Positions 48,082-57,360 of a DNA stretch of 64,000 nucleotides are shown here, in pieces. Numbering within the stretch: the first letter of the stretch is position 1; each line of letters opens with the position of its first letter. The notes under the pieces were generated by a model. The model was not told the origin of the DNA and did not search any database. It saw only the letters and a list, made by a program, of their open reading frames with translations. Made by a program: the position numbers and the translations under genes. Origin of the DNA: Providencia heimbachae ATCC 35613 (GTDB lineage: Bacteria > Pseudomonadota > Gammaproteobacteria > Enterobacterales > Enterobacteriaceae); assembly GCF_001655055.1 (NCBI RefSeq), contig NZ_LXEW01000003.1, positions 147,683 to 211,682 of the forward strand. Reading direction: 5' to 3'.

Positions 48082-49083
48082 TTAGCGGTTTGCTACTTTT
48101 TGAATTAATGCATTTCTTTCCGTATCGGACAAAAACGCCATGGTTAAGCCGTTACGCTGAACTTGTTCAATTTCATTCGCTGTCAGACCCGCTTGTGGTG
48201 CTGCAACTTCATATTCATGCGCAAGCTCAATACCTTGAACTGCTGGGTCGTCTGTATTAATTGATGCCAATACACCATGAGCCAGGAAAGTTTTGAGTGG
48301 ATGCTGGGCTAGGGAGGCGACTGTGCTGGTTTGAATGTTGGAGGTTAAGCAACTTTCCATTCCAATTTTATGCTTTGCTAAGTATTCAATCAGAGTAGGG
48401 TCTTCAATCGCTTTGACACCATGGCCAATCCGTTGAGCGCCAAGCTCTTTGATTGCATGCCAAATACTGCTTGCTCCAGCGGCTTCACCTGCGTGAACGG
48501 TGATGTTTAATCCGGTGTTACGCGCTTTAGTAAAGTGATCTTCAAATAACTCACCAGGGAAACCGAGCTCATCACCGGCTAAATCAAGAGCACAAATTTT
48601 ATCACGGTGAGCAAGTAGGCCATTAAGTTCAATAGAACAAGCTTCTTGACCAAATGTTCGGCTGAGGATACCAATTAAATTAATTTTAATATCATATTGG
48701 CGACAGCCTGCTTGTACACCATCAATAATCGCCTCAACTACACCTTCCACTGGCAATTGATGCTTCATTGCCATGTAATAAGGTGAAAATCGTAATTCAG
48801 CGTAATCGATACCTGCGTTGAATGCATCTTCAACATTCTCTAATGCAACCCGACGACAAGCATCCAAATCTGCCAGAACAGCAACACCCCAATCTAATTT
48901 AGCTAAAAAGCCGACTAAATCGGCTTCTTGGCCTATTATTTGAACATGGGGACGCAATGCTTCCAATTCGATAGCGGGTAATTGAATATTATGTTGTTTT
49001 GCAAGGGAAAGAATAGTTTCTGGACGGATATTTCCATCAAGATGGCGATGTAAATCAGTCAAAGGTAGGTGTTTATTTATCAC
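48082..49083 (-). CDS. add: Adenosine deaminase
   Basis: Add converts adenosine to inosine in purine salvage. The 333-residue enzyme has the zinc ligands in [14 protein letters not shown], the His in TVHAGEA with the catalytic Glu of the following region, HRIGH-like [13 protein letters not shown] and the Asp pair in [16 protein letters not shown]-like site lies about 110 bases upstream. Position next to ydgJ and ydgA is conserved. Confidence 0.96.
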   Translation of the reverse strand: MINKHLPLTDLHRHLDGNIRPETILSLAKQHNIQLPAIELEALRPHVQIIGQEADLVGFLAKLDWGVAVLADLDACRRVALENVEDAFNAGIDYAELRFSPYYMAMKHQLPVEGVVEAIIDGVQAGCRQYDIKINLIGILSRTFGQEACSIELNGLLAHRDKICALDLAGDELGFPGELFEDHFTKARNTGLNITVHAGEAAGASSIWHAIKELGAQRIGHGVKAIEDPTLIEYLAKHKIGMESCLTSNIQTSTVASLAQHPLKTFLAHGVLASINTDDPAVQGIELAHEYEVAAPQAGLTANEIEQVQRNGLTMAFLSDTERNALIQKVANR

Positions 49084-49189
49084 GGAATGTTTCCTTTTCT
49101 ATTTTCTCCCTTTATTTTGGCAACTACGGAGTAAAAATCAATGTTGAATCACGCATTTTGTGAAATCTAATTTATTATTACATTAAAAA

Positions 49190-49205
49190 TGTGATCATTA
49201 TCACT
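49190..49205. promoter_or_regulatory. CRP-like site upstream of add
   Basis: TGTGA-TCATTA-TCACT matches the CRP consensus TGTGA-N6-TCACA at nine of ten defined positions, about 110 bases before the add start. Confidence 0.6.
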
Positions 49206-49231
49206 TTTTGATGGTGGTATATCGCAGGAAT

Positions 49232-49265
49232 AAAAAAGCCAGTCATCGATATCGATAGACTGGCT
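49232..49265 (-). terminator. ydgA terminator
   Basis: The stem AGCCAGTC / GACTGGCT with an ATCGAT palindrome in the loop is followed by TTTTTT on the minus strand. Confidence 0.9.
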
Positions 49266-49287
49266 CTGAACTAACTAATAAAAGTTA

Positions 49288-50928
49288 TTAGTTAGCTGGT
49301 GCTGCTTCTTGCGGCGCTAACTCTGTACCAACACCTGGTGCTGCTTCAGCTTCTGGTGCTGGCTCTGCATCATAATCCATTTCATCTGCTGGGTTAGACA
49401 TTACTTTCATCTTAGTTAAGAACTCAGCAAGCGTGAATTTATCATTATTGAATGTCAGGTCATTACCTGCAAACTTGATCGTCATAGTCAGATCATTTTC
49501 GCTATCGATCATCCAAGGTGATTTTTTCTGTTTTGCTTTTTCAGCACGTTCTTCGTCCGTCATGAACATTTCTTCAAACGGGGAAGAGAACATATCCGAA
49601 GTTAACATTTGTTGAACACCGACAAATTCGCCAGTTACTTGCTCTTTCATTGCTTTTTTGGTTTCTGCGTCAACAGGTACACCGCGGTCTAAAATCATGA
49701 CTTGTGTCATTGATTCAACCAACATTGGCTTATTTAGTTTCATGCTAAAGTCAAAAGAAGAAATCAATTTTTTGACGGCTTCATCAACTTTATTAGACAT
49801 CGCAAGCGCTGTCATTTCATCTTGGTTCCACTGATTGAATGTAATATTTAAGTCAATAGAACTTTGACCAGCTTCGTTTTTCCAAGACAATGGGCTAACA
49901 GAGAATACAGGCTTACTTTTCATTAGCTCAGGCAATGTTGTTGACATCATTTCCATTGCTAATTTTTCTGTTGCTTCAGTTGGATCGCCGCTTGCTAGAC
50001 CTTCGCTGAGTGCTTTGTTGTATTGCTCAACAAATTTACCTAATGCTTTAGCATCTAGTTTTTCAATTGCAACAGTCACTTGGCCTGAACCTAAGTTTTC
50101 ACCTAAGGCTTTTAAGTCACCGATGCTATAAGCGATGTTACCTTTAACGTCTTCACCGTTAATAGAGGTATCACTAGAGATTTTGAAATCTTTAAATGAA
50201 AACTTAGTATCTGGAATGTTGAAATCAGTATCGGCAATCACAAATTCCTGAGTACCAGTGTAGAAACCATATTGTGATTTTTTGACATTAGAAACTAATT
50301 TTAGACCTTTTAGGGTCATTGTTTCTGATTTGTCACCTTTGCCCATGACTAAGCTGTCAGTGACCAGTGAAGCATCAACAGACTCAAGATCTGCAGAGGT
50401 AGATATATCAAACTTTGAACCACTGAATGATAAAGCGATATCGTCTTTATTATATTCAACAGGGATAAGTTCTAAATTAGTGTCAATACTTTTGCTATAA
50501 CCAACAACAGCAGAACCAACGATAAATGGTTTACCTTTAGTTGCTTCAAATAACTCTTTGGTTGTTGCATTGTTAGCTAACTCAATTTGTGATGCCGCTA
50601 ATTTTGGCATTAAATTGAATTTCGCGACTTGAGAAAGCGGGAATGGACCATGATCGATATTGGTTTTAAACACAATAGAGTCATCAGGCGTTGCTGAATC
50701 CGCTGAGGTGATAACGATATCAGCTTGAGAAGAGAATACACCACGCTTGTAGTTTTCTATTTTGAAAATTACGCCCGCTTCAGGGGTATTTACAGCAAAA
50801 AAATCGTTGGTTTTAACAATGACTCTATTGAGTTCGCTTTCAACTTTTGAGCCCGTATACCAAGATGCTCCGGTCCATACAACACCTACAGCAACGATAA
50901 CACCAATCGCGACTAATGACTTTTTCAT
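49288..50928 (-). CDS. ydgA: YdgA family protein (DUF945)
   Basis: This 546-residue protein belongs to the DUF945/YdgA family. It starts MKKSLVAIGVIVAVGVVWTG, a signal anchor, and the rest is predicted periplasmic, with KRGVFSSQADIV and DHGPFPLSQVAKFNLMP typical of the family. Its function is unknown. The C-terminus is an Ala/Pro/Glu-rich tail longer than in E. coli. GGATG eight bases before ATG 50928 supports this start over the in-frame ATG 50952. Confidence 0.92.
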   Translation of the reverse strand: MKKSLVAIGVIVAVGVVWTGASWYTGSKVESELNRVIVKTNDFFAVNTPEAGVIFKIENYKRGVFSSQADIVITSADSATPDDSIVFKTNIDHGPFPLSQVAKFNLMPKLAASQIELANNATTKELFEATKGKPFIVGSAVVGYSKSIDTNLELIPVEYNKDDIALSFSGSKFDISTSADLESVDASLVTDSLVMGKGDKSETMTLKGLKLVSNVKKSQYGFYTGTQEFVIADTDFNIPDTKFSFKDFKISSDTSINGEDVKGNIAYSIGDLKALGENLGSGQVTVAIEKLDAKALGKFVEQYNKALSEGLASGDPTEATEKLAMEMMSTTLPELMKSKPVFSVSPLSWKNEAGQSSIDLNITFNQWNQDEMTALAMSNKVDEAVKKLISSFDFSMKLNKPMLVESMTQVMILDRGVPVDAETKKAMKEQVTGEFVGVQQMLTSDMFSSPFEEMFMTDEERAEKAKQKKSPWMIDSENDLTMTIKFAGNDLTFNNDKFTLAEFLTKMKVMSNPADEMDYDAEPAPEAEAAPGVGTELAPQEAAPAN

Positions 50929-51038
50929 TATAAACATCCATCCTTTCAGCACGTTCTAAACGTACTTTAAAAAATTGTATAAGTTTTATATAACCGTCTT
51001 TAAATTTTAAGAAGACGCGTTAAACACAGAATATAACA

Positions 51039-52214
51039 TTAAATATTAAAAACTCGGGCAAGCTTACCATTACCATGTATGAATATATTTTCATCATAAG
51101 CAGGTAAAAAAATTGATTCCCCAGGCCCAATACTTATTTTTTCATTACTAGTGCTCAGAACTAACTCACCTTCAATACAAAATAAGATTGAAGCGGTGTT
51201 GTTAGCTAGGTTTATCCCCGAGTCGTTAATAGAATATATATTAAATGAAAAATCTTCTACTGGTATATTATATTTCCAGATATTTCCAGATTTGTCGGGA
51301 ACGTTCAATAAATCGCCAGAACAGGTTGGTTTAAAATCAATATTAGCAATAAGTTCAGGAATATCAATATGTTTGTTAGTTAAACCAGCACGCAATACAT
51401 TATCAGAGTTCGCCATTACTTCTAAGCCAACACCTTCTAAATATGCATGTGGCGTTCTTGCATATAAGAACATCGCATCACCAGGCTGTAATTCAACCAC
51501 ATTAAGAAGAAGTGGGGTAAATAAACCATTGTCTTCAGGGTACAGGCTAACCATTTGTTTTATTGAATTCCAAGGTTCACCTTGACGACTATTTAATGCA
51601 GCTTTTAATACGCCTAAAGCAAGCTCTTTTTGCTCTCCAGATAAGTTAAGAATTTGTGCAAAAAGTCTTGCTAATTTTTCTTCGCTGGGTGCTTGCACGA
51701 ATAATTGAATATCAGGATGAGCGGCAGAAATAAAAGCAAGTAACTGAGCTATTTCACTCAATGGACGAAACGCATTCATCGCTTTAAATGGCGTTAAAGC
51801 ATAAACCAATTCAGGTTTGTGATTATCGTCCTTATAGTTGCGAATGGGTGAATCTAATGGGATCCCCGCAGCATTTTCTTTGGCAAAACCAACTTCAGCA
51901 TAGACTTTATTAGGATGAACTTGTACTGACAGCGGATGAACCGCACACAAAACCTTAAACAAATAAGGAAGTCGCGCATATTTCTGCGCAATTTTTGTAC
52001 CTAAATATTTTTCCGGGGCATTATTGATAAGTGATTCTAGCGAAATTGACTGCTTAGTTTGGGGGTCAATAACCGCTGAACTTGCTTTAGGATGTGCTCC
52101 CATCCACAACTCAGCCATCGGTAATTTATCCGGGTTAGGGATCCCATACAGTTTAGTTAGGGCCGTTTTACTGCCCCAGTCATAATGTTGGATTTTGTTT
52201 ATCATTTTAAGCAT
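51039..52214 (-). CDS. manA: Mannose-6-phosphate isomerase
   Basis: ManA interconverts mannose 6-phosphate and fructose 6-phosphate. The 391-residue enzyme matches E. coli in length, with the zinc site in SVQVHPNK and DDNHKPELVYALTPF, and the motif LLLNVVELQPGDAMFLYA followed by TPHAYLEGVGLEVMANSDN (catalytic and metal His/Glu). It is divergent from fumC as in E. coli. Confidence 0.96.
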   Translation of the reverse strand: MLKMINKIQHYDWGSKTALTKLYGIPNPDKLPMAELWMGAHPKASSAVIDPQTKQSISLESLINNAPEKYLGTKIAQKYARLPYLFKVLCAVHPLSVQVHPNKVYAEVGFAKENAAGIPLDSPIRNYKDDNHKPELVYALTPFKAMNAFRPLSEIAQLLAFISAAHPDIQLFVQAPSEEKLARLFAQILNLSGEQKELALGVLKAALNSRQGEPWNSIKQMVSLYPEDNGLFTPLLLNVVELQPGDAMFLYARTPHAYLEGVGLEVMANSDNVLRAGLTNKHIDIPELIANIDFKPTCSGDLLNVPDKSGNIWKYNIPVEDFSFNIYSINDSGINLANNTASILFCIEGELVLSTSNEKISIGPGESIFLPAYDENIFIHGNGKLARVFNI

Positions 52215-52392
52215 AGCAAAATTCTCTTTTTCTAGAAATCAACATATTTCCTTTTAACTACAATACAATAAGCTCGACTAAGTCTCATAATTGAAATTCA
52301 ATTTGTGGCATTATACTGCTCGGTTATTTGCTTACCTGCAAGCAGATGATTCTAAAATCAATTATTCTGTGTATGTACCTAAGGAGATAGTA

Positions 52393-53790
52393 ATGGCAGC
52401 CACTCGCATTGAAAAAGACTCAATGGGACCAATTGAAGTACCTGCTGACCACTTGTGGGGAGCGCAAACGCAGCGTTCTTTAGAACATTTCCGTATATCT
52501 GTAGAAAAAATGCCTGTGGCTCTAATCCACGCACTCGCAATCACCAAAAAAGCGGCTGCTAGTGTCAATATGGATCTCGGGCTATTACCAAAAGAACGTG
52601 GTGATGCAATTATTGCTGCCGCTGATGAAGTTTTAGCGGGCAAACACCCAACTGAATTCCCTCTCGCTATCTGGCAAACCGGTTCTGGTACCCAAAGTAA
52701 CATGAACATGAATGAGGTGCTAGCAAACCGTGGTAGTGAAATTCTCGGTGGGCAAAGGGGGAATGACCGCCTTATTCACCCAAATGACGATGTTAATAAG
52801 AGCCAAAGCTCAAACGACGTATTCCCAACTGCAATGCATGTTGCGGCAGTTGTTGGCATTCGTGAGCATCTCTTACCTGAGCTTAAAACGCTTCATAAAA
52901 CGTTGGATGCTAAAGCGAAAGAGTTTAAAGACATCGTTAAAATTGGTCGTACTCACTTACAAGATGCAACGCCACTGACATTAGGCCAAGAAATTTCGGG
53001 TTGGGCAACAATGTTGGCTAACAGTGAAAAACACATTGAGAACTCTGTTCCTCATGTGTGCGAACTTGCTTTAGGTGGCACTGCTGTGGGTACAGGCCTG
53101 AATACACACCCTGAATATGCTGTGCGTGTTGCGAAAAAAATCGCTGAATTAACGGGGCAACCATTTATTACGGCACCGAATAAATTCGAAGCATTAGCAA
53201 CTTGCGACAGCTTAGTTCACGCTCACGGTGCACTGAAAGGTTTAGCCGCTTCATTAATGAAGATTGCCAATGATGTTAGATGGCTAGCTTCAGGCCCTCG
53301 TTGTGGTATTGGTGAAATATCCATTCCAGAAAACGAACCGGGTAGCTCAATCATGCCAGGCAAGGTTAATCCAACTCAGTGTGAAGCTTTAACAATGCTT
53401 TGTGCTCAAGTTATGGGTAATGATGTTGCCGTCAATATTGGTGGTGCTTCGGGTAACTTTGAACTGAACGTATTCCGCCCAATGTTAATCGACAACTTCC
53501 TTCAATCAGTCCGTTTATTAGCTGATGGTATGCGTAGTTTCAATGAGCATTGTGCTGTAGGTATCGAACCAAACCGTGAGCGTATTGAAAAATTACTGCA
53601 TGAATCACTGATGTTAGTGACCGCATTAAATACGCACATTGGTTACGATAAAGCCGCTGAAATTGCGAAAAAAGCACATAAAGAAGGACTAACACTGAAA
53701 GAGTCTGCTCTTAAATTGAATTATCTTACTGAAGAACAATTCAATGATTGGGTTCGTCCTGAAGATATGGTTGGAAGCATGAAATCATAA
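52393..53790 (+). CDS. fumC: Fumarate hydratase class II
   Basis: FumC is the iron-free, oxidant-stable fumarase. The 465-residue protein has [17 protein letters not shown] near residue 100, [14 protein letters not shown], and the family signature [15 protein letters not shown] near residue 318. I place the start at ATG 52393, nine bases after AAGGAG; an in-frame ATG at 52291 would add 34 unconserved residues. A terminator follows at 53822-53855. Confidence 0.97.
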   Translation: MAATRIEKDSMGPIEVPADHLWGAQTQRSLEHFRISVEKMPVALIHALAITKKAAASVNMDLGLLPKERGDAIIAAADEVLAGKHPTEFPLAIWQTGSGTQSNMNMNEVLANRGSEILGGQRGNDRLIHPNDDVNKSQSSNDVFPTAMHVAAVVGIREHLLPELKTLHKTLDAKAKEFKDIVKIGRTHLQDATPLTLGQEISGWATMLANSEKHIENSVPHVCELALGGTAVGTGLNTHPEYAVRVAKKIAELTGQPFITAPNKFEALATCDSLVHAHGALKGLAASLMKIANDVRWLASGPRCGIGEISIPENEPGSSIMPGKVNPTQCEALTMLCAQVMGNDVAVNIGGASGNFELNVFRPMLIDNFLQSVRLLADGMRSFNEHCAVGIEPNRERIEKLLHESLMLVTALNTHIGYDKAAEIAKKAHKEGLTLKESALKLNYLTEEQFNDWVRPEDMVGSMKS

Positions 53791-53821
53791 GCTTTTGATA
53801 ATATCAGAAGCAGAATAAATC

Positions 53822-53855
53822 AAACCCTGTACTGAAGAAAGTGCAGGGTTTTTTA
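53822..53855. terminator. fumC / tus terminator
   Basis: The stem AAACCCTG / CAGGGTTT is followed by T residues on the plus strand; it overlaps the very end of the convergent tus gene. Confidence 0.85.
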
Positions 53856-54764
53856 TCGTTCAATATAAAGATTAAGTCTTGGAATAATTAACTCAACGGG
53901 TTTTGCTCTTGGTCGGTAACGAATGGCAATATTGTCAGCTGAGTAATCAGGTAAATCACCAATGACCACATCCTCAATATTTTTATCAATCGCAAAAATA
54001 AATAGTGGCGTGGCGCAAGAAAATTGAGTTTGTTTCTGTTTTTCCTTATCCCATATTCGTGCTATTGGTTGAACTTTAACTGGGCGCTGGGTTTTTAATA
54101 TCGAGTTATGGGGGAGGGAGTTAATCATTGATATTTCATGTATTAATTGAGCTAGCCATTGGTTTTTTGGTATATTTATCGGTCCTCGACCACTCTCTAA
54201 GTTGGCCTGTAGCTTATTCAATATCTCTTCTTTAGTCACTTTATTAATGACCTTTTTATTCGCCCAACCAAATCGCACAGTATCAATGTCAACTAATGAG
54301 GTGAGGGTGCGATAGGTATTTAATGTTAATAAGCCATGCAAACTTTCCCTAATAAATTCGAATCGTTGAGCTTCATCAATTTGGGTAACATTCTTTTTTA
54401 TCGTCGTTTTTAAGGTATTTATTTTATCTATCAAGTGTTGAATTTTTTGGTATTGGTTTTGAGTGGTTTGAATACAAATAGCGCCGGGTAATCTAATGGC
54501 TGATTTGTTACTGATCAACTCCGATTTGTGGTGGATAAACAACAATTGTATCAGTTGTATTGCTTCATTCAATGCCGATTGGCCGGTTAATGTATCGACA
54601 GTGATTGTTGATATATCGCTATTTTCATCACCTTTCATTACTTCAGGTAAACGAAAAACTTTAGCCGTAATCTGTGACTGTAATCTTAATATTTGGCTAA
54701 ATTCAGTGATTTGATCTTCTAGGAGCGCGAAGCTATCGACTAAGTTTTGTTTTATCCTATTCAT
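53853..54764 (-). CDS. tus: Replication terminus site-binding protein Tus
   Basis: Tus binds Ter sites and stops replication forks in one direction by blocking the DnaB helicase. The 303-residue protein aligns along its length with E. coli Tus (309): ITAKVFRLPEV, KSAIRLPGAICIQ, LNTYRTLTSLVDIDTVRFGWANK, KRPVKVQPIARIW-like (QRPVKVQPIARIWDKEKQ) and the C-terminal LIIPRLNLYIER. ATG 54764 has GGATG just upstream. A Ter site 11 bases upstream of the start should allow Tus to repress its own gene, as in E. coli. Confidence 0.96.
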   Translation of the reverse strand: MNRIKQNLVDSFALLEDQITEFSQILRLQSQITAKVFRLPEVMKGDENSDISTITVDTLTGQSALNEAIQLIQLLFIHHKSELISNKSAIRLPGAICIQTTQNQYQKIQHLIDKINTLKTTIKKNVTQIDEAQRFEFIRESLHGLLTLNTYRTLTSLVDIDTVRFGWANKKVINKVTKEEILNKLQANLESGRGPINIPKNQWLAQLIHEISMINSLPHNSILKTQRPVKVQPIARIWDKEKQKQTQFSCATPLFIFAIDKNIEDVVIGDLPDYSADNIAIRYRPRAKPVELIIPRLNLYIER

Positions 54765-54774
54765 AAACATCCAA

Positions 54775-54791
54775 TTAGTTACAACATTCTT
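54775..54791 (-). promoter_or_regulatory. Ter site in the tus promoter
   Basis: The minus strand reads AAGAATGTTGTAACTAA, matching the TerB core except for one A for T. It lies immediately upstream of tus, the same arrangement as TerB in E. coli, and has the same orientation as the site at 47959. Confidence 0.9.
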
Positions 54792-54891
54792 GGTATTGAA
54801 TAACAAATCTAACATTAGCATTGGTGATTATCAATAAAAACTGTTTAGTCATTGCTTTGAGGGCGAGAAAACAAAGAAGTGTTCCAACCTT

Positions 54892-54925
54892 CAACCTTTT
54901 TTTGATGGCATACAAAAAAAGGTTG
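54892..54925 (-). terminator. ynfM downstream hairpin
   Basis: A perfect 12-base inverted repeat CAACCTTTTTTT / AAAAAAAGGTTG with a ten-base loop lies about 60 bases beyond the ynfM stop. The T tract is inside the stem, so this is an unusual terminator or another palindromic element. Confidence 0.55.
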
Positions 54926-54983
54926 AGGGCGGTTTTGTATTTTATACACTAATCACGTTTAAGTAGAGATAATTTGTTATTTA

Positions 54984-56243
54984 TTAACAGGTTGATTTTA
55001 ATTTATACGCAATCATTACACCAAGCAATAAAATAGCAGCGATAAAGAAAGCAACGCCATTCCAACCATAATTGAGCCAAAATATCCCGCCGATTGTTCC
55101 TGCAATACTGGATCCCGCATAATAACTAAATAGATATAGTGATGATGCTTGACCTCTAGCACGTTTAGCTCTACGTCCCACCCAGCTACTGGCTACAGAG
55201 TGTGCTGCAAAAAATCCCGTCGTTAGTGCCGTCATTCCGAGTAAAATTATCCAAATATTAGCGTGTAGCGTGAGTAAAATACCCGCTAACATCAGGATAA
55301 TTGCTGCAATAAGAATATTACCGAAACCATACTTTAACGTTAAGCTACCTGTTTTAGTTGCGCTATAGGTTCCGGTTAAATAAATAAGAGACAATATTCC
55401 TACCGTAGATTGGCTAAAGTAATAAGGGCCTTCTAACAAACGATAACCAATATAATTGTACATTGTGACAAAACCGCCCATTAGGACAAAACCCTCCACA
55501 AACAACCAAGGCAATCCTCTATCACGAAAATGAAGATGGAGATTGACCCATAAACTTTTAGGTTTGAGAGAGCTAGCCCTAAAGTGTTGAGATGGTGGTA
55601 ATAATCGCCAGAATCCAATTGCTGCAATTAATGCTAATGACCCTAAAATAACCACAGCAACACGCCAAGAATAATAATCAGCTATTACACCAGTCATCAG
55701 CCTACCACTCATTCCACCAAGTGAATTACCGCTGATATAGAGCCCCATAGATAGCGCGACATAGCTAGGATGAATTTCCTCACTGAGATAGGTCATTGCA
55801 ACGGCCGCAACACCACTAAGCGATAAACCGACTAATGCACGGGCAATTAAAATACCTTGCCAGCTCTGCATTACTGAACTCAGCAACGTAAATAACGCCG
55901 CACAAGTTAACGATATAACCATGACATTCTTACGGCCAATGGCATCTGAGATTGGCCCTGTAATTAATAACCCTAAAGCCATTAATCCGGTACTAAGCGA
56001 TAATGATAAACTTGCCGTTGCTGGTGATATATTAAAGTCTTGTGATAACAAGGGAAGGATCGGTTGCACAAAATACAATAAAGCAAAAGTAGCAAAACCA
56101 ACGGTAAAAAATGACAAGGTAACCCGTAAATACAACGCATCGTCACGCTGGATATAATGTTTTTTTGGGGCAGTAGCCGGTGAGTCAGCTTGTTCTCCAT
56201 TTACGGCTTGCTCCTTTGTGAGGCTACTTGATGGTTGTTCCAT
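54984..56243 (-). CDS. ynfM: Major facilitator superfamily transporter YnfM
   Basis: This 419-residue inner-membrane transporter matches E. coli YnfM. Twelve membrane segments are visible; the motif-A loop is GPISDAIGRKNVM and the stretch VGLSLSGVAAVAMTYLSEE is strongly conserved in the family. The substrate is unknown. I chose ATG 56243 with AAGGA seven bases upstream rather than the TTG at 56264. It is divergent from the LysR gene ynfL, which may regulate it. Confidence 0.92.
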   Translation of the reverse strand: MEQPSSSLTKEQAVNGEQADSPATAPKKHYIQRDDALYLRVTLSFFTVGFATFALLYFVQPILPLLSQDFNISPATASLSLSLSTGLMALGLLITGPISDAIGRKNVMVISLTCAALFTLLSSVMQSWQGILIARALVGLSLSGVAAVAMTYLSEEIHPSYVALSMGLYISGNSLGGMSGRLMTGVIADYYSWRVAVVILGSLALIAAIGFWRLLPPSQHFRASSLKPKSLWVNLHLHFRDRGLPWLFVEGFVLMGGFVTMYNYIGYRLLEGPYYFSQSTVGILSLIYLTGTYSATKTGSLTLKYGFGNILIAAIILMLAGILLTLHANIWIILLGMTALTTGFFAAHSVASSWVGRRAKRARGQASSLYLFSYYAGSSIAGTIGGIFWLNYGWNGVAFFIAAILLLGVMIAYKLKSTC

Positions 56244-56357
56244 ATCTATTCCTTGTCTTGCCAACTCATTTGATTTCGATCAAAGAATAGAAACTTTCTA
56301 ATATATTGTCTAATATATTAATTATAACGAATGATATCTTTAAAGTATGAATAACCT

Positions 56358-57263
56358 ATGAATATAGAGCTAAGACACCTGCGTTACTTTATTGCCGTTG
56401 CAGAGGAGCTTCACTTTGGCCGAGCAGCTGAGCGATTACACATATCACAACCCCCATTAAGCCAACAAATACAGATACTGGAAGAAAAAATAAACGCTAA
56501 ATTACTTGAGCGAAATAATCGAAATGTTGCATTGACCCCAGCAGGAGCGATGTTTCTTAAAGAGGCATATCAAATTTTAGCGCAAGTTGATGCCGCTGCG
56601 ATAAAAGCGGCAAGAATGGAAAAAGGTGAATTAGGGGAACTTTCGATAGGCTTTACATCAACGACCCCTTTTATGCATAAAGTCACCATGAGCTTGCGCC
56701 AATATCGCGAAACCTATCCTGAAGTCTCGATTCATATGCATCAAATGAATACCAAGCAGCAAATAGCTCCATTGATAACCGGTCGTATTGATATCGGGAT
56801 CATGCGAAATACGGTGCTGCCAGAACAATTAGATTACCAACTTTTATTTAAAGAACCTTTTATGGTTGCCGTGTATGAGGGGCATCCATTATTAGAATTT
56901 GAACATGTCGGTATTGATATTCAACAACTTGCACAATATCCATTAGTCTTTTTTGAAAGAGAGGTTGGTACCGCCCTCTATGATGAAATTAACCAATTAC
57001 TTGCTTCCGCTGGCGTTGTACCAACTATCTCTCAAGAGGCTGGGGAGGCAATGACCATTTTAGGTTTAGTTTCTGCAGGTATGGGAATATCAATTATTAC
57101 CGAATCATTTACTAGAATGAAAATTGACGGTGTTAGATATATTAAACTGGCTAATATTAAAGCAGCGTCAGAGGTATGGTTGGTTTACAATACCCGAAGA
57201 GCATTGCCAGCAGCTGCTCAAAAGTTGATGAAGTTATTAATTAAAAATGTTGTTGGCCATTAA
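56358..57263 (+). CDS. ynfL: LysR-type regulator YnfL
   Basis: This 301-residue LysR-family protein matches E. coli YnfL. The winged helix-turn-helix is in residues 1-60 (MNIELRHLRYFIAVAEELHF, ISQPPLSQQIQILEE), and the effector domain has ELSIGFTST and LVSAGMGISIIT. Divergence from ynfM, with about 115 bases between, suggests it controls ynfM and itself. The effector is unknown. Confidence 0.92.
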   Translation: MNIELRHLRYFIAVAEELHFGRAAERLHISQPPLSQQIQILEEKINAKLLERNNRNVALTPAGAMFLKEAYQILAQVDAAAIKAARMEKGELGELSIGFTSTTPFMHKVTMSLRQYRETYPEVSIHMHQMNTKQQIAPLITGRIDIGIMRNTVLPEQLDYQLLFKEPFMVAVYEGHPLLEFEHVGIDIQQLAQYPLVFFEREVGTALYDEINQLLASAGVVPTISQEAGEAMTILGLVSAGMGISIITESFTRMKIDGVRYIKLANIKAASEVWLVYNTRRALPAAAQKLMKLLIKNVVGH

Positions 57264-57264
57264 G

Positions 57265-57280
57265 CGTGATGTAAATCACG
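57265..57280. promoter_or_regulatory. CRP-like site between ynfL and mlc
   Basis: CGTGATGTAAATCACG has perfect GTGA-N6-TCAC symmetry, embedded in AA...TTTAA flanks like the full CRP consensus. It lies about 88 bases before mlc. The same dyad (57260-57285) could act as a weak terminator for ynfL. Confidence 0.68.
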
Positions 57281-57360
57281 TTTAATGTGTATATGAAATC
57301 ATTGTTTCATATAATAATGCATAATAACTGATTGCTTTTTAAAGGATTTGAGCTTTAACC

